Source of the DNA: Plasmodiophora brassicae
Taxonomy: Eukaryota > Endomyxa: Phytomyxea > Phytomyxea > Plasmodiophorida
DNA length: 64,000 bases
Reading direction: 5' to 3'
Assembly (NCBI GenBank): GCA_036867785.1
Contig: CP145420.1
Span: 62,001-126,000 of the forward strand
The first letter of the stretch is position 1; each line of letters starts with the position of its first letter. Below the pieces are notes generated by a model that saw only the letters and a program-made list of their open reading frames with translations, had not been told where the DNA came from and did no database searches. Made by a program: the position numbers and the translations under genes. Positions 1-10,956 of the stretch are shown here, one piece after another.

Positions 1-59
1 TTGGCGTGCTATGGTACCTGTATGCGTTTTGATGCTGGCTTGCTGACGGTGCTGGGCAG

Positions 60-2360
60 GCAGCGCCGTTCGGGTTCAACGGTCTCGGCGAGCTCGTCTA
101 CCGGCGGACGTATTCGCGAGCGAAGCCGACCGGCGATAACGAGGAATGGTTCGAGACGGTCGAACGCGTCGTCAACGGGACGTTCAGCATGCAGAAACGG
201 TGGATCGATCAGTCCGGCCTGCTGTGGGATGCGGACCGGGCACAACGCAGCGCGCAGGTTCCCCCATCGTTGCTCATACCTGGTTTCCGACGTGTAATGG
301 ACGCCCACACAGGACATGTATGATCGTATATGGTCATTGAAATTCGTACCACCGGTCAGCGACCCTGGCCCATGATCTGTGTCACACCAGCACTTGCCAA
401 CGCTGTTCGAACAGGGTCGAGGTTTGTGGGCAATGGGGTCGCCGCTGACCGAGGAACGCGGCCTGTTCGCCGCCCTGAACAACTGCGCCTTCGTCTCCAC
501 CCGGGATCTCGACCGCGACCCAATCCGCCCGTTCACGTTCCTCATGGATGCGTCCATGCTGGGCGTCGGCGTCGGGTTCGACACCAAGGTCGGTCTGTCG
601 CTGGCACCCCGCGACCAGCGCCCCTTCGTCTACTGACGCGTCATCATGCTCAGGGCGTAGGCAAGATTGTCGTCAAGGGCATCGACTACAGCGCCCCGGT
701 CCAGCATTACAGCGTTGCCGACAGCCGTGAGGGATGGGTCGATGCGGTGCGCGTGATGCTTCAGTCCTGCTTCTCGGCTGGCCCTCCCATCGTAGGTGCA
801 TCCGGGATCCAGGCACCACCGTGTGGACGCGACCTTACGGGTCCCCATGTGTTTGTTCCAGAGATACGACGTGTCGCAAGTTCGACCGGCAGGAGCGCCC
901 ATCCGGGGATTCGGCGGTACCGCCAGTGGCCCGGGCCCTTTGCTCAGCGTACGTGCTCGTTGGCCTGCCCAGACGCGCGCCGTTCGTGTTCTGACCATTG
1001 CCACCGGTCAGCTATTGGAATCGATCGAGGCGACGCTGCGCGCGCTGACGGGCCGCCCGATCACCGTTACCGCCATCACCGATCTCATGAACCTGATCGG
1101 CAAGTGCGTCGTCTCTGGCAACGTCAGGCGCACGGCCGAGATCGCGTTCGGCGACCCCGACCTCGACGAGTACCTCGACCTGAAGGTCGCGTGTGTCCTG
1201 TATCGAACGTGCGCGTCCTGCTGACCGGCGTTGTCGAACAGGACTACGAGAAGAACCCGTCTCGCGAGGGGCACGGGTGGACCTCGAACAATTCCGTGTT
1301 CGCCCGCGTCGGCATGGACTACGAGCGCGTCTGCTCCCGGGTCGCCCGGAACGGCGAGCCCGGGTTCGCCTGGCTCGACAACATGCGCGCGTACGGGCGC
1401 ATGTCCGACCCGGCCAACGATCGCGACCGACGGGCGGAAGGCGGCAACCCGTGCCTGGAGCAGACGCTGGAGTCGTTCGAGCTGTGCTGCCTGGTGGAGA
1501 CGTTCCCGGCCCGGCACGCCTCGCTGGACGACTTCCTGCGGACGCTGAAGGCGGCGCTGCTGTACGCGAAGACGGTGACGCTGGGCGCGACGCGCTGGCC
1601 CGAATCGAATCGTGTCATGCTGCGGAACCGTCGCATCGGGTGCTCCATGTCGGGGATCGCCCAGTTCATCACGCAGCGCGGCCTGCACGCCCTGCACGAC
1701 TGGTGCCAGGCCGGGTACGCCGCCGTCCAGCTGTGCGACGAACGCGTCAGCGAGTGGCTGGCCGTGCCCCGGTCCATCAAGTCGACCTGCATCAAGCCGT
1801 CCGGCACCGTCTCCCTGCTGGCGGGCGCCACACCCGGCATGCACTACCCCGAGTCGCGCTTCTACATTCGACGCGTCCGCCTGGCGTCCACGTCGGACCT
1901 GCTGGAACCCGTGCGACGCGCCGGGTACCCGGTGGAGCCCTGCGCGACGACGCCCGACACGGCCGTCGTGGAGATCCCGGTCGACGTTGGCGCGGGCATC
2001 CGGACGCTGCGCGATGTGTCCCTGTGGGAGCAGCTGGAGCTGGCCGCGTTCCTGCAGGCGTACTGGGCGGACAACCAGGTGTCGGCCACTGTCTCGTTCG
2101 ACGCGGAGCGCGAGGGCCCGCACCTGGCGCCCGCCCTGCAGTACTTCCAGTACCGGCTCAAGGGCGTCTCGTTCCTGCCGAGGGCGCCGCGCGCCTCCGC
2201 GCCCGCCTACGCCCAGATGCCGTACGAGGAGATTGACGAGGGCGAGTACCGGCGGCGGCTGGCGGCGATCCAGCCCGGGTTCACGCTGAGGCGCACCAAC
2301 AGGCACCGGCGCGACTTTGTCGCCGACCGCTTCTGCGACAGCGCCTCGTGCACCATCTGA
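60..2360 (+). CDS. Class II (adenosylcobalamin-dependent) ribonucleotide reductase, 5' partial
   Basis: Reduces ribonucleoside triphosphates to deoxyribonucleotides using vitamin B12 radical chemistry. It resembles the monomeric Lactobacillus-type enzyme (RTPR). Coding segments are 60-257, 313-354, 415-588, 654-791, 862-948, 1012-1185 and 1242-2360; every intron is phase 0, GT-AG and 54-70 nt. The key residues are present: a Cys in NNCAF (substrate-binding Cys), the NPCLE motif (Asn, radical Cys and Glu of the active site), the second redox Cys in ELCCLVE, the FGGTASGP loop, KPSGT, and a C-terminal C-x4-C pair (CDSASC) that shuttles electrons. An in-frame stop lies just upstream of position 60 and no ATG follows it, so position 60 is an exon start and the first exon(s) lie outside the window. 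The region after FDTK is shorter than in the bacterial enzyme. Confidence 0.95.
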
Positions 2361-2524
2361 CGTAGGATGGCACGGCGCGCGCCCTCCCTTGCACCGATCC
2401 ACGCTGTCCCTGTTCGTGTGTACCTATGCCAATACATTCCTGGCCGCCATTCGTCTCTCGGGCAGAGACACCGTTGCTTGTGTTTAATGTTCGAGTTTGG
2501 CCGTTTCCTAGTCTGGGAGATTGG

Positions 2525-5524
2525 TTACAGGACGCTGGCCACCGTCGAGCGGCGACGGCTGACGTAGGGGACCCTGTTGTTGCCGTTGGGGCTGCGTTGC
2601 CGGTTGTTGCTGTTGACGTTGTTGCTGTTGTACGAGGTGGCGCGCGGTGACGGCGGCACGACGTTGTAGTCGCGACGCGCCGTCATCTGCGACGGGATCA
2701 CGCGGGCCGTCGGCGTCCCGGTCTGCACCGGCGCCGGCTGCATCGGCTGCTGCTGCCGCCGCGCCATGTACATGTTCTGCTTGTGGGCGCCCTTGGCGCA
2801 CGGCTTCTTGCACAGGTCGTCGACGGCGCTGGGCGTCAGCGACAGGACGGCGGCGATGTCGTCGGCGCCGCCGCAGGCGACCAGCGCCAGGACGTCCGGG
2901 TTCTTGCCATCGCGTACGGCGCGGCCCAGGGCGGGCAGCAGGTTGGACTCGCCGGCGTACGTCACCAGGTCCCTGGCCGTGGCGATCGTCGGCGAATCCA
3001 TCGTGCAGTTGCAGTTGTAGACGGGCGCCTTGTCGATCGGGGCGTTCGTCGGCGACACGGTCGACGTCTTCGGCGCCACCGTCGCCCCGCTCGTCGGCAC
3101 CGGCGTCGACTCGTTCGCCGCCGGCATCGTCGTCGCCGTCAACTTGGGCGCCGCCGACGCCCCGCTCGTCGGCATCGGCGTCGACTCGTTCGCCGTCGTC
3201 GTCGGCATCGGCTTCGTCGTCATGTTCGCCGGCGCCGTCGTCGGCATCGGCGTGGTCGCGTTCGTCGGCGCCGCCGACGACCCGTTGACCGGCGTGTCGT
3301 TGTTGGGGTCCGCCACCATCGGGGCCGTCGTCTCGTTCGCCGGCGGGCGCGTGCGCATCGCCGCCTTCGCCAGGTCGCCCTTGTTCGGCGCCGTCGTCGA
3401 CACGTTCCCGGGGGCCCCCGCTGGCGCTGTCGTGGTCGGTGCCGTCGTCGTCGTCGTTGCCGGCGCTGTCGTGGCATTCGCTGGCGCTGTCGTGGCATTC
3501 GCTGGCGCCGTCGTCCTCGTGACCGGCGCCGCTGACGATCCGTTGTTAGCAGGGGCCGTTGTCGACGCCGTCACCGGCGCCGCTGACGACGCGTTGCTGG
3601 TCGGGGCCGGTGTCCCTGGCGCCGCCGACGACCCGTTGTGTGCCGGTGCCGTCGTCATGGCGGTCACTGGCGCCGCCGAAGACCCGTTGTTCGCCGGCGC
3701 CGTCGTCGTGGCGGTCACTGGTGCCGCCGACGACCCGTTGTTCGTCGGCGCCGTCGTCATGGCGGTCACCGGCGCCGCTGACGACCCGTTGTTCGTTGGC
3801 GCCGTTGTCAATGGCGCCGCCGACGTCCCTGGCGCCGTCGTGTACGGCGTTGCCGTACTGGCCGGGGTCGTTGTCGGGTTGACTGGCGCCGACGACGTCG
3901 CCGGTGCCGTCGTCGCTGGCATCGTCGGCGCGGCCGTCCCTGCCGGGGCGGTCGTCATCGGCGTCGTTGTCGCCGGCATCGTCGGAGCGGCCGTTCCCGC
4001 CGGGGCGGTCGTCGCTGGCATTGTCGGTGCGGTCGTTGCCGGCATCGTCGGTGCGGTCGTCGCCGGCATCGTCGGTGCGGCCGTTCCTGCCGGGGTGGTC
4101 GTCATCGGCGACGTCGTTGCCGGCATCGTCGGCGCGGCCGTCCCTGCCGGTGCGGTCGTCATTGGCGTCGTCGTGGCCGGCTCCGTCGTGCGCATGGTCG
4201 CCATGGGGAACCCGGCCGTCGTCGTCGTTGTCGGCGCCGGCGTCTCGGGCAGCGGCATCGTCGCCGCCGGCGCGTACAGGTTGTGCGGCGCCTTGTCGCC
4301 GGCGTACAGGTTGCCCGGCGTCGCCTTGTACAGGTTCGCCTTGGCGTACAGGTCCGCCTTACGCGACGCCGACAAGGGCAGGGCCGCTGGCGACGACGGC
4401 GACGATGATGGCGATGGCGACGGCGCGTACAGGGCCGTGTACGTGGCCGGCGCGTTGGCGGCCGACGTCGCGTCCGGCGTGTACGTCACGTCCGGGTTGC
4501 CGATCGACGTCGTGTTGATGGGCTTCTCCCAGTCGACGGCCATGCAGGCGGCGCAGACGCTGGCGGTGGCGTTCTCCTTCAGGGCCTGGGCGGCGACGCC
4601 CGCCTTCTGCCGGTCCTCGACGAGGCGCGCGTACGCCCGCATGGACGCCAGCGCGCCCTGGACGCCGTTCGGCCCCGACGCCTTGTCCTGGATACAGTCC
4701 TCGACGAACGTGCCGAACAGCGGGTCGCTGGCGATGCGCGCCACGTCGCCGTCGGCGCAGGCGCGGACGACGTTGTCGCGGACGGCCTCAGACTGGAACG
4801 GGAACGGCGTCTGCATCGTCTGCGACATGTTGGGCGCGACGAACGGCGGCAGGGCGTCGGCCTGCAGGGCCTGGAACTTGACGCTGGTGGCGTTGGCGCC
4901 GCAGGGCGCCTGCGGGCCGATGGCCCCGGCCGAGTCGACCCGGTAGGCGGCGGCGTAGGCGGGCACCATGGCGACGTCGGGCGCCGTCTGTGCGCCGGCG
5001 CAGGACCCGCACAGGCCGTCGCAGCGCGCCAGCGTCGCCGACGTGATCGTGACGGTGCCGCCGCCGATGACAATGTTGACAAAGTCGGCGTCGTACGTCA
5101 GCTCGATGGCGACGTCGCCGGTCGGCAGGCCGTGCAGGGCGGCGCCGAGCGACGCGTCGAGCGGGAGCGCGTCCAGGGCGGCGATCGGGACGGGGCGGCC
5201 CCAGACGGAGACGGTCGGCGAGGCCGGCGCGATCTGCAGGTCGACCTTGCAGGACGGGCCGGACAGCAGGACGCGGCAGGCGCCCAGGGCGGACACCTCC
5301 AGGGACGTGGCCGTCGGGACGCGATCGAACTCGCACTGGACGTCGACGGCGCGCGCGCCGACGCCCGCCGAGAAGACCTGGTAGAGGCCCTGGCCCGCGT
5401 ACGTGAACTTGGCGCGCCCGTCCGTCATCAGGATGTGCCCGTTGCCATGCAGCGAGCAGGACGTGTCGGCGGCGGCGGCGGCGACCAGCAGGGCGCCGAT
5501 GGACAGGGCGACGACGCGGATCAT
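2525..5524 (-). CDS. Secreted VWD-domain protein with long Thr/Pro-rich mucin-like region
   Basis: Single exon, 999 aa. The start is set at the ATG opening MIRVVALSIGALL, which begins a clean signal peptide; the longer in-frame extension is Ser/Asn-rich and unlikely. Residues about 20-170 look like a von Willebrand type D domain: CSLHGNGHILMTDG corresponds to the GDPH..DG strand, and DGLCGSC to the GLCG signature. A Cys-containing C8-like stretch follows (about 245-330). Residues about 400-800 are tandem Thr/Pro/Ala repeats of the TAPAGTAAPTMPATT kind with many N-G-S glycosylation sites. A short Cys segment (CNCTMDSP... to CKKPC) follows, then a basic Gln/Asn-rich tail. The role is probably extracellular matrix or adhesion. 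It is read divergently from YIF1. There is no transmembrane segment after the signal, so it is probably secreted. Confidence 0.85.
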   Translation of the reverse strand: MIRVVALSIGALLVAAAAADTSCSLHGNGHILMTDGRAKFTYAGQGLYQVFSAGVGARAVDVQCEFDRVPTATSLEVSALGACRVLLSGPSCKVDLQIAPASPTVSVWGRPVPIAALDALPLDASLGAALHGLPTGDVAIELTYDADFVNIVIGGGTVTITSATLARCDGLCGSCAGAQTAPDVAMVPAYAAAYRVDSAGAIGPQAPCGANATSVKFQALQADALPPFVAPNMSQTMQTPFPFQSEAVRDNVVRACADGDVARIASDPLFGTFVEDCIQDKASGPNGVQGALASMRAYARLVEDRQKAGVAAQALKENATASVCAACMAVDWEKPINTTSIGNPDVTYTPDATSAANAPATYTALYAPSPSPSSSPSSPAALPLSASRKADLYAKANLYKATPGNLYAGDKAPHNLYAPAATMPLPETPAPTTTTTAGFPMATMRTTEPATTTPMTTAPAGTAAPTMPATTSPMTTTPAGTAAPTMPATTAPTMPATTAPTMPATTAPAGTAAPTMPATTTPMTTAPAGTAAPTMPATTAPATSSAPVNPTTTPASTATPYTTAPGTSAAPLTTAPTNNGSSAAPVTAMTTAPTNNGSSAAPVTATTTAPANNGSSAAPVTAMTTAPAHNGSSAAPGTPAPTSNASSAAPVTASTTAPANNGSSAAPVTRTTAPANATTAPANATTAPATTTTTAPTTTAPAGAPGNVSTTAPNKGDLAKAAMRTRPPANETTAPMVADPNNDTPVNGSSAAPTNATTPMPTTAPANMTTKPMPTTTANESTPMPTSGASAAPKLTATTMPAANESTPVPTSGATVAPKTSTVSPTNAPIDKAPVYNCNCTMDSPTIATARDLVTYAGESNLLPALGRAVRDGKNPDVLALVACGGADDIAAVLSLTPSAVDDLCKKPCAKGAHKQNMYMARRQQQPMQPAPVQTGTPTARVIPSQMTARRDYNVVPPSPRATSYNSNNVNSNNRQRSPNGNNRVPYVSRRRSTVASVL
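3040..4240 (-). repeat. Coding tandem repeats of the mucin-like region
   Basis: Imperfect repeats of 36-60 bp inside the VWD/mucin gene. They encode variations on TAPAGTAAPTMPATT and APVTAMTTAPTNNGSSA. On the plus strand they appear as GTCGTC-rich Val/Ala/Gly reading frames, which are shadows. Copy number is likely to vary between strains. Confidence 0.8.
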
Positions 5525-6107
5525 AGTATATAAGTTAGGGGAATGGAACGCGTGCGCGTGCTGGTTAACTTGGACGGCGCGGGTGCCGGTGCTGCTGCTG
5601 CTGCTGTTGCTCTGGTTCGACAATAATGGTTATGGGAAACGACAAGCGAGCGCGAACGCGCGTAGTCAACCATGCAGGAGCGGCGTTGACGCCTCTGTCG
5701 AGGCGTTGCGTCAACGGCGGTCACGTTGACGCGCCAGTGTGACACGGCACGAGATTCGCGCCTGCCCCATTTGACTCACCGGGTGTGGGACCTCACACGG
5801 GGCGCGCCCGTTGAATCACGTCGCGCGTGAGGCCCGTCTCTGGGGCCCCGGGGGGCGCAACCCGTTGTCTGCACACACACACACACACGGAGCACGCCGA
5901 CGCTGTCGGGGCAGGCCGACCCGCTCCCCGTGCCGACCACTGCGGGGCGGCACGCTACAGTCAGGTCGCCGTCGCGGCATGTGGCGTTTATTGGTGGGCC
6001 GCCCGCTGAAAAAAAAGGCGGCGCATGACATGACGCGGATCAGCCGACGGCGCCGCTCGCGGTGACGTCATTTTCGGCGACGGCGGCGGAGACAGGCGGG
6101 GTCGGGG
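5525..6107. promoter_or_regulatory. Divergent intergenic region with AC microsatellite
   Basis: This stretch separates two genes transcribed away from each other (VWD/mucin on the minus strand, YIF1 on the plus strand), so it should hold both promoters. A TATATA-like run lies immediately upstream of the mucin-gene ATG. An (AC)n microsatellite occupies about 5872-5888. I see no convincing coding segment. Confidence 0.45.
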
Positions 6108-7259
6108 ATGCATCCGGGCGCAGGTCGAGGCATGGGGCGCGGGGGCCGACCCGCCCCACCGCCCAGGCCGGCAGGCGGCGCCGGCAGGGGGATGCCGGCG
6201 GCACCGCCGTCGTACCAGGGGGACTGGGGCGACTGGGCGCCCCCGGCGGCCTACCCGCAGCACCAGCAGCCGCCGCCGACGTCGCAGTACTACGACAACG
6301 GGTCGTCGTCGTCGTATTATAATCAGGGGCCGCCGGCCCACAACCCGTACCCGCAGGTGCCGTTCAACCCGTACGAGCAGAAGGGCCCGTACAACACGCA
6401 GGGGCCCGGGTCGTTCTCGAGAACGCCGATGCAATCGACGCCGGGCATGGCAGGCATCCCGAACGAGATGATGACGAATATGGCCCTGGGGCTGATCGAC
6501 GACAAGGTCAAGACGTATTCGTCGTGGTTCTCGCTGAGCAGCTTGCGGTACTACTTCCATGTCAACAACGCGTACGTCGTCAAGAAATTGCAAATGATCC
6601 TGCTGCCGTACCTGCACAAACGATGGTCACGCGAGCGCTCCGGCAACGACGGCGCCGGGGCGTTCCTGCCGCCCAGCGCGGACGTCAACGCCCCTGACCT
6701 GTACATCCCGCTGATGGCGTTCGTCACCTACATCCTCCTGATGGGTTTCATCATGGGCATCAGCAAGGCGTTCACGCCCGAGGTGCTGGGGTCGACGGCG
6801 ACCTGGGCGCTCCTGGTCCTGATCATGGAGGTCGTCCTGCTGCGCGTCGGTTTCGCCGTCATTGGCAGCAGCGCCACCGTCGTGCCGCCGTCGCTTCTCG
6901 ACCTGGTCGCGTATTCGTCGTACAAGTTCGTGATCCTCGTCATCGACCTTGTCGTGTGGGTTGCGTCCTACCACAACTCGACCATGTACTGGGTCATCTC
7001 CATCCTGACCGGCATATCAATGACGGTCTTCATGGTCAGTCTCATCGTGTCGGTCTCCGATCGTCAATTGTCGCGCTTACCACTCCCTCCCATGTGTGTG
7101 TAGGCCCGCACGCTTCAACGGGCGTTCGTCCCACGTGTGGAAGGCGGGTCGTTCGGGATCGAGGACACCAACCGGTCCACTCGCCAGCTGTTCCTGATCG
7201 CCGTCGGCGTCTGCCAAATACCTTTGTGCATTGTCCTGGGGCGCTCCGTCGCTCGCTGA
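6108..7259 (+). CDS. YIF1: YIF1, Yip1-interacting factor of ER-Golgi vesicles
   Basis: YIF1 proteins pair with YIP1 and Rab-type GTPases in COPII/COPI transport between ER and Golgi. Exon 1 is 6108-7034, the intron 7035-7103 (phase 0), and exon 2 is 7104-7259, giving 360 aa. The N-terminus is Gly/Pro/Arg-rich and cytosolic. The family core follows: MTNMALGLIDDKVKTY, then FHVNNAYVVKKLQ, then PDLYIPLMAFVTYILLMG, with about five hydrophobic segments to the end. The C-terminus (FLIAVGVCQIPLCIVLG) comes from exon 2. Reading through the intron would hit a stop at once. The ATG at 6108 is the first in frame and gives a length normal for the family. Confidence 0.9.
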
Positions 7260-7430
7260 CGGGCATTAAACCGAACCCCATACTATGCTCGTGTGTGCAT
7301 GCGCCTGCTCTGATTCGGTGTGCCCCGCCGTACGTACGTCGCGGTGCGAGCAGGTTGCATCCACTCACAGGCGCCCTGGTCTGCCTCGCGCGCTGGGCAG
7401 CGGCCTTCCGTCGAGAACGCGCCCGCTCGC

Positions 7431-9718
7431 ATGTCGAACCCCGACGATGACGACCCATTCGCCGCGTTCTTTGGCGCAGCGAAGGCCGACCCGCCTGTCA
7501 GGCCCGCGACGAAGGAGCAGTCGTCACCCGCCCTGGACCTGTTTGTCGGCATGCAGCAGAGGCAGCCGCCGCCGGCGAAACCGATGGCGGACCCATTCCA
7601 GGCGGCGATGAGCGCGGTCCCAGGCGGCCCTCGCAGGTCGGTCGACCCGTTTGACTTCAACAACAAGGCGGCGGCGTCGGTCGCTGCGTTCCCACTGGAC
7701 CCGTTCCGCGAACCCATCCGATCGGCCATCGCCCCCGCCAACTCGAAATCGTCGCCATCAGCAGATGCGTTCGACCCGTTCGAAGCCATCAGTCGCTCGT
7801 CGTCACCGATTGGCGTTAAGCCGGACCCGCGGTCGCCTGTTGTCGAGCCGGCGACGTCGCTCCCTGGAACTCGCCCGGCGTTCCCCGCGCCCGCTAACGA
7901 CGACGAGGTCAGCCAGCTCAAGGCACAGGTGAAGGTCCTGCAAGGTCTGCCGGCGCACCCCCCTGACAACGTGCAACCTGAAATGTCAACCGCTGCTGCT
8001 GTACAGATCAGCTGCGGGCTGAGAAGCAGAGGTCGAACGCGGCGGCGTCGTTGGCTGGGAACCCCAACGCAAACGATCACAGCAGCGCCGGCAGTGTCGT
8101 GGAACGCGCCATTGCTGGCGACTATTCGGGCCTGCGGTCCTGTCGGAGCCTGTTCAAGAAGAAGCAACTGCTGGCAGCCGCTATAGCGTCCTGTACGACG
8201 TCCGGCCTGTGTGCCGATGTTCACGTCTAAGGGCGTGCGCCGGCAGGGAACAGCGACGTCATCCTGGAGACGGTCATCTTCCTGCAAGAGACCGTCAAGG
8301 AGCACCTGCTGATGAAGCTTCTGGGCAAGGAGCCGGTCGCCATGAACTCGTTACTGTCTTACCTGGAACGGCGCCGCCAATCGTCCGCCCTGATCGAGCT
8401 GTGCGCCTGACCCCAATCTCGCATCGCTCCCGGAGCACTGACGTTACGCGGTAGGTACAAGACGCTGGACAGGCTGGAAGACGTCGTCGTCCACATGCTC
8501 AACGTCGCATGTGCGAAGAAGGACGTGAGAAACGGGACTCTGGCTGGTACCTGAAATCGCCCCAGCTGACAGGCGCGCCTTCTTGGGTCAGGCAGCCGCA
8601 CGATTAGCGGCCATCGGCGAGATCCTGACCTTCATCGAGACGCAGCAAGCTGAGCCGTCCGATGCCGCCAAGGCGCTGACGTTCTACCGCGACCATGTCG
8701 CCGAGCTGCACCGGCTTCTCGAACGACAGATCGCCATCGAGGTGATTGCCCGACCGCCGTCCGTCGATCGCGCCGATCATGACACGCTGGCCGTTGCACC
8801 GAGATAGGGGCACGATCAGGCGGTGGCAGCGGCAGGCACCCGTCCGACGTTCACCAGGTTCCCCCGACTGAACCAGATCGGGAAATCGGTCATCAGCCTG
8901 CTGGAGTACTGCCTGCTGTTCCACCCGGACGCCGCCAAAGGCAAACTCAGCAACGGCAAGAGCATTCGCGACGACTTCAAGGTTGCGAGTCCTGGGACCG
9001 GCGACGGGTACCCCGGGCGCCTAACCTGCGCTGGCAGGTCTCAGCGAAGATGTACACCTGGATTGCGTTGCGATCCTATGCGCGCGCCGGCAACTGGAAC
9101 CATGTCGCGAAGCTGGTGAAGAAGGTGAGCCACGGTTGCCGTCATCGGCGATCGGAAGCGCAGGTCGTTAACCCGCCGCGCTCAGACGACGTTTACGAGG
9201 AAGGCGAAATGCGTCATTGGGTTCAGGGCCTTTGTTGAAGCGTTTGCCGAGTGGGGACGGCTGCCTTCGTGGGTCCAAGCGGGCGGATCCGCTGACATGA
9301 TTGGACTGCACAGGTTCGATGGACCACGGGAGGAAATGGTGAAGTACGCGGCCAAAGTTCAGGTTGGGCAGTGCCGATGAGGCACGTGTGTGCTGGGGGG
9401 GCGGTCGCTCACCGTTCGCGCGGATAGGACCCTGAGGAGCGGTATGAGCTCGCCATGCAATATGAACTGTTCGATGTGGCGATTCAGGTGATGAGCTCTA
9501 ATCCGATCGACACGTTCAGAGGCTCAGGCTGGAACTGGAAATAGGCGCTGGTGGCGCTGAAGGATCGTCGGCGGCTGGAAGCACTGAAGCCCAAGATCGA
9601 GGCAGCGTTCGACCCGAACAAGAACGGCGGCACAGTCGACAACGTCGCCGAGGTCGAAACACTGTGCCTGAAGGTTGACCAGGCCATCCAGCAAGGCGAC
9701 AAATCGAAGTGGAAGTAA
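7431..9718 (+). CDS. VIPAS39: VIPAS39/SPE-39 homologue, partner of VPS33 in endolysosomal sorting
   Basis: VIPAS39 binds VPS33B (CHEVI complex) and acts in late endosome and lysosome-related traffic. Ten exons: 7431-7944, 8007-8208, 8254-8400, 8455-8510, 8566-8741, 8808-8981, 9038-9124, 9186-9362, 9428-9487, 9545-9718. Phases agree throughout. The N-terminal exon carries five DPF motifs (DPFAAF, DPFQAA, DPFDF, DPFREP, DPFEAI), typical ligands of clathrin adaptor appendages. The Vps16-C-like body is clear: VILETVIFLQETV, then LHRLLERQIAIE, then KMYTWIALRSYARAGNW, then FDVAIQALVALKDRRRLEAL. The ATG at 7431 begins MSNPDDDDPF; earlier in-frame codons are unlike the family. The junctions at 8208/8254 and 8510/8566 were chosen by phase and usual intron length and are the least certain. 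It is convergent with NTMT1. Confidence 0.85.
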
Positions 9719-9838
9719 ACCTTGCCCGCCACTTCGTCTTCGGTCCACGCGACAGGTCGACCATGGGGAACAACCAGTGCGACCGACGCGACGTGAAACG
9801 GGAAGAGCGGGAACGCGCTTCTCACATTGTATTCCTCG

Positions 9839-10829
9839 TCATGTACGAGACGTGTGCGTGCGCCTCTTCAGGACGAACGAGTAGACGCCATGCAATTCCT
9901 TTGGGAAATTGCGTTGCTCGACCGTCTTCACAAGGACCAGGTCCCGTGTACGCCTGAAGATCGCCCGGAACTGGCCCATCGTTCGGGTCACGTTGTTGTC
10001 GTCGGCGTCCAGGAAGAATTCGCCCTTGGCGACATTCTCTGTGCATCTGGCGTGTTAGCACACGCGCGCGCACTCCATCTCTTCGAAACGGCATTCGCTT
10101 AGGCGCAGACACCAACCTTTAACCACAATGTACGCGGCGTCGGTGTCCCGTAACGCGCTGGCGCATCGGTCGAAGAAGGCGACCAGATCGTCGTCGGTGA
10201 GGTATCCGACAACCCACTGGATCCAGACCAAGTCGTAGTCGGATACCGGCGGCGATGCCGATTGCAACCCGTCGACAACGAAATGGCGCATATGGGGATG
10301 CGACGCCAGCCGCCGGCGAGCCTCTTCGACATGCGCTGCCGACTGCTCGATCATGTCGACGTGGTCGAACAGAGGCAGCAGAAGATGCTCGGTAACGCGT
10401 CCGATGCCGGCACCACAGTCTACGTACATAGGGAGCGCACACGTATTACACACCGCGATGCAGAGCAGGCGCTCGTCCTGTAGTACAGGATCCTACCAAT
10501 GGCTGACGAATGCTGAAGGCCGGGCAGTGATCTGATCAGGTCGCGCGACGACCCGATATCGACGTCGGATATCGATTCATACCCCTGCGCGATGCAACCG
10601 GTTAGCGCACAGAAACGCGATCGATACGAATGCGTGACAGTACGCCAAGGACGCCATTGACGGTGAGATCGGTGGTCTCCCAGTAGTCTCGACTCTTGCT
10701 GTACCATTGAGCGTCGGGTTTCCGGCCCTGCCCAGGCTGTGCTACGCCCCAGACCTCATCAATGGCGTTGTACGTGCGGCCGGCGCTGCTGTACCCTGGG
10801 TCGGCACGACCCAGCCCAGATCGGCGCAT
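9839..10829 (-). CDS. NTMT1: N-terminal Xaa-Pro-Lys methyltransferase (NTMT1/METTL11A)
   Basis: Methylates the alpha-amino group of proteins starting X-Pro-Lys after Met removal, using S-adenosylmethionine. Exons (minus strand, in order): 10829-10644, 10584-10497, 10419-10117 and 10038-9839, about 258 aa. Family signatures are present: AQWYSKSRDYWE and GYESISDVDIGSSRDL at the N-terminus, the SAM-binding DCGAGIGR, VDMIEQS, the YDLVWIQWVVGYLTDDDLVAF strand-helix, IVVKEN and the terminal HGVYSFVLK. The intron at 10420-10496 joins phase 1 to give exactly I-DCGAG. The start at 10829 is the least certain point. The first exon (to about 10645) is also copied into repeat copy B near 16.1-16.26 kb. 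Confidence 0.88.
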
Positions 10830-10956
10830 TCCGACTGCGCAGTTGCAGCGACGGCGACGTCCGTGGCTACTACCTACACACTGCAGTGTACCTACGACAG
10901 GGAGGCCCGTGCATTGTGCGAACTGCAAAGCCCGGACAGCCGCATAGAATGTTCGC

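Noticed and set aside
1008-2402. Long minus-strand open frame of 464 codons over the reductase gene
   Set aside because: It is a shadow caused by GC-rich codon bias in the real plus-strand exon; the composition is Arg/Gln/Ala repetitive and has no family motif.
3030-4946. Plus-strand open frame of 638 codons, Val/Ala/Gly-rich
   Set aside because: It is antisense of the Thr/Pro repeats of the mucin-like gene. It has no signal or domain, while the minus frame has a signal peptide and VWD motifs.
10411-10470. 34-nt intron (gtgtgt...gtag) in NTMT1
   Set aside because: It breaks frame. A 77-nt intron ending at the same acceptor joins SSAI to DCGAG in phase and matches the family.
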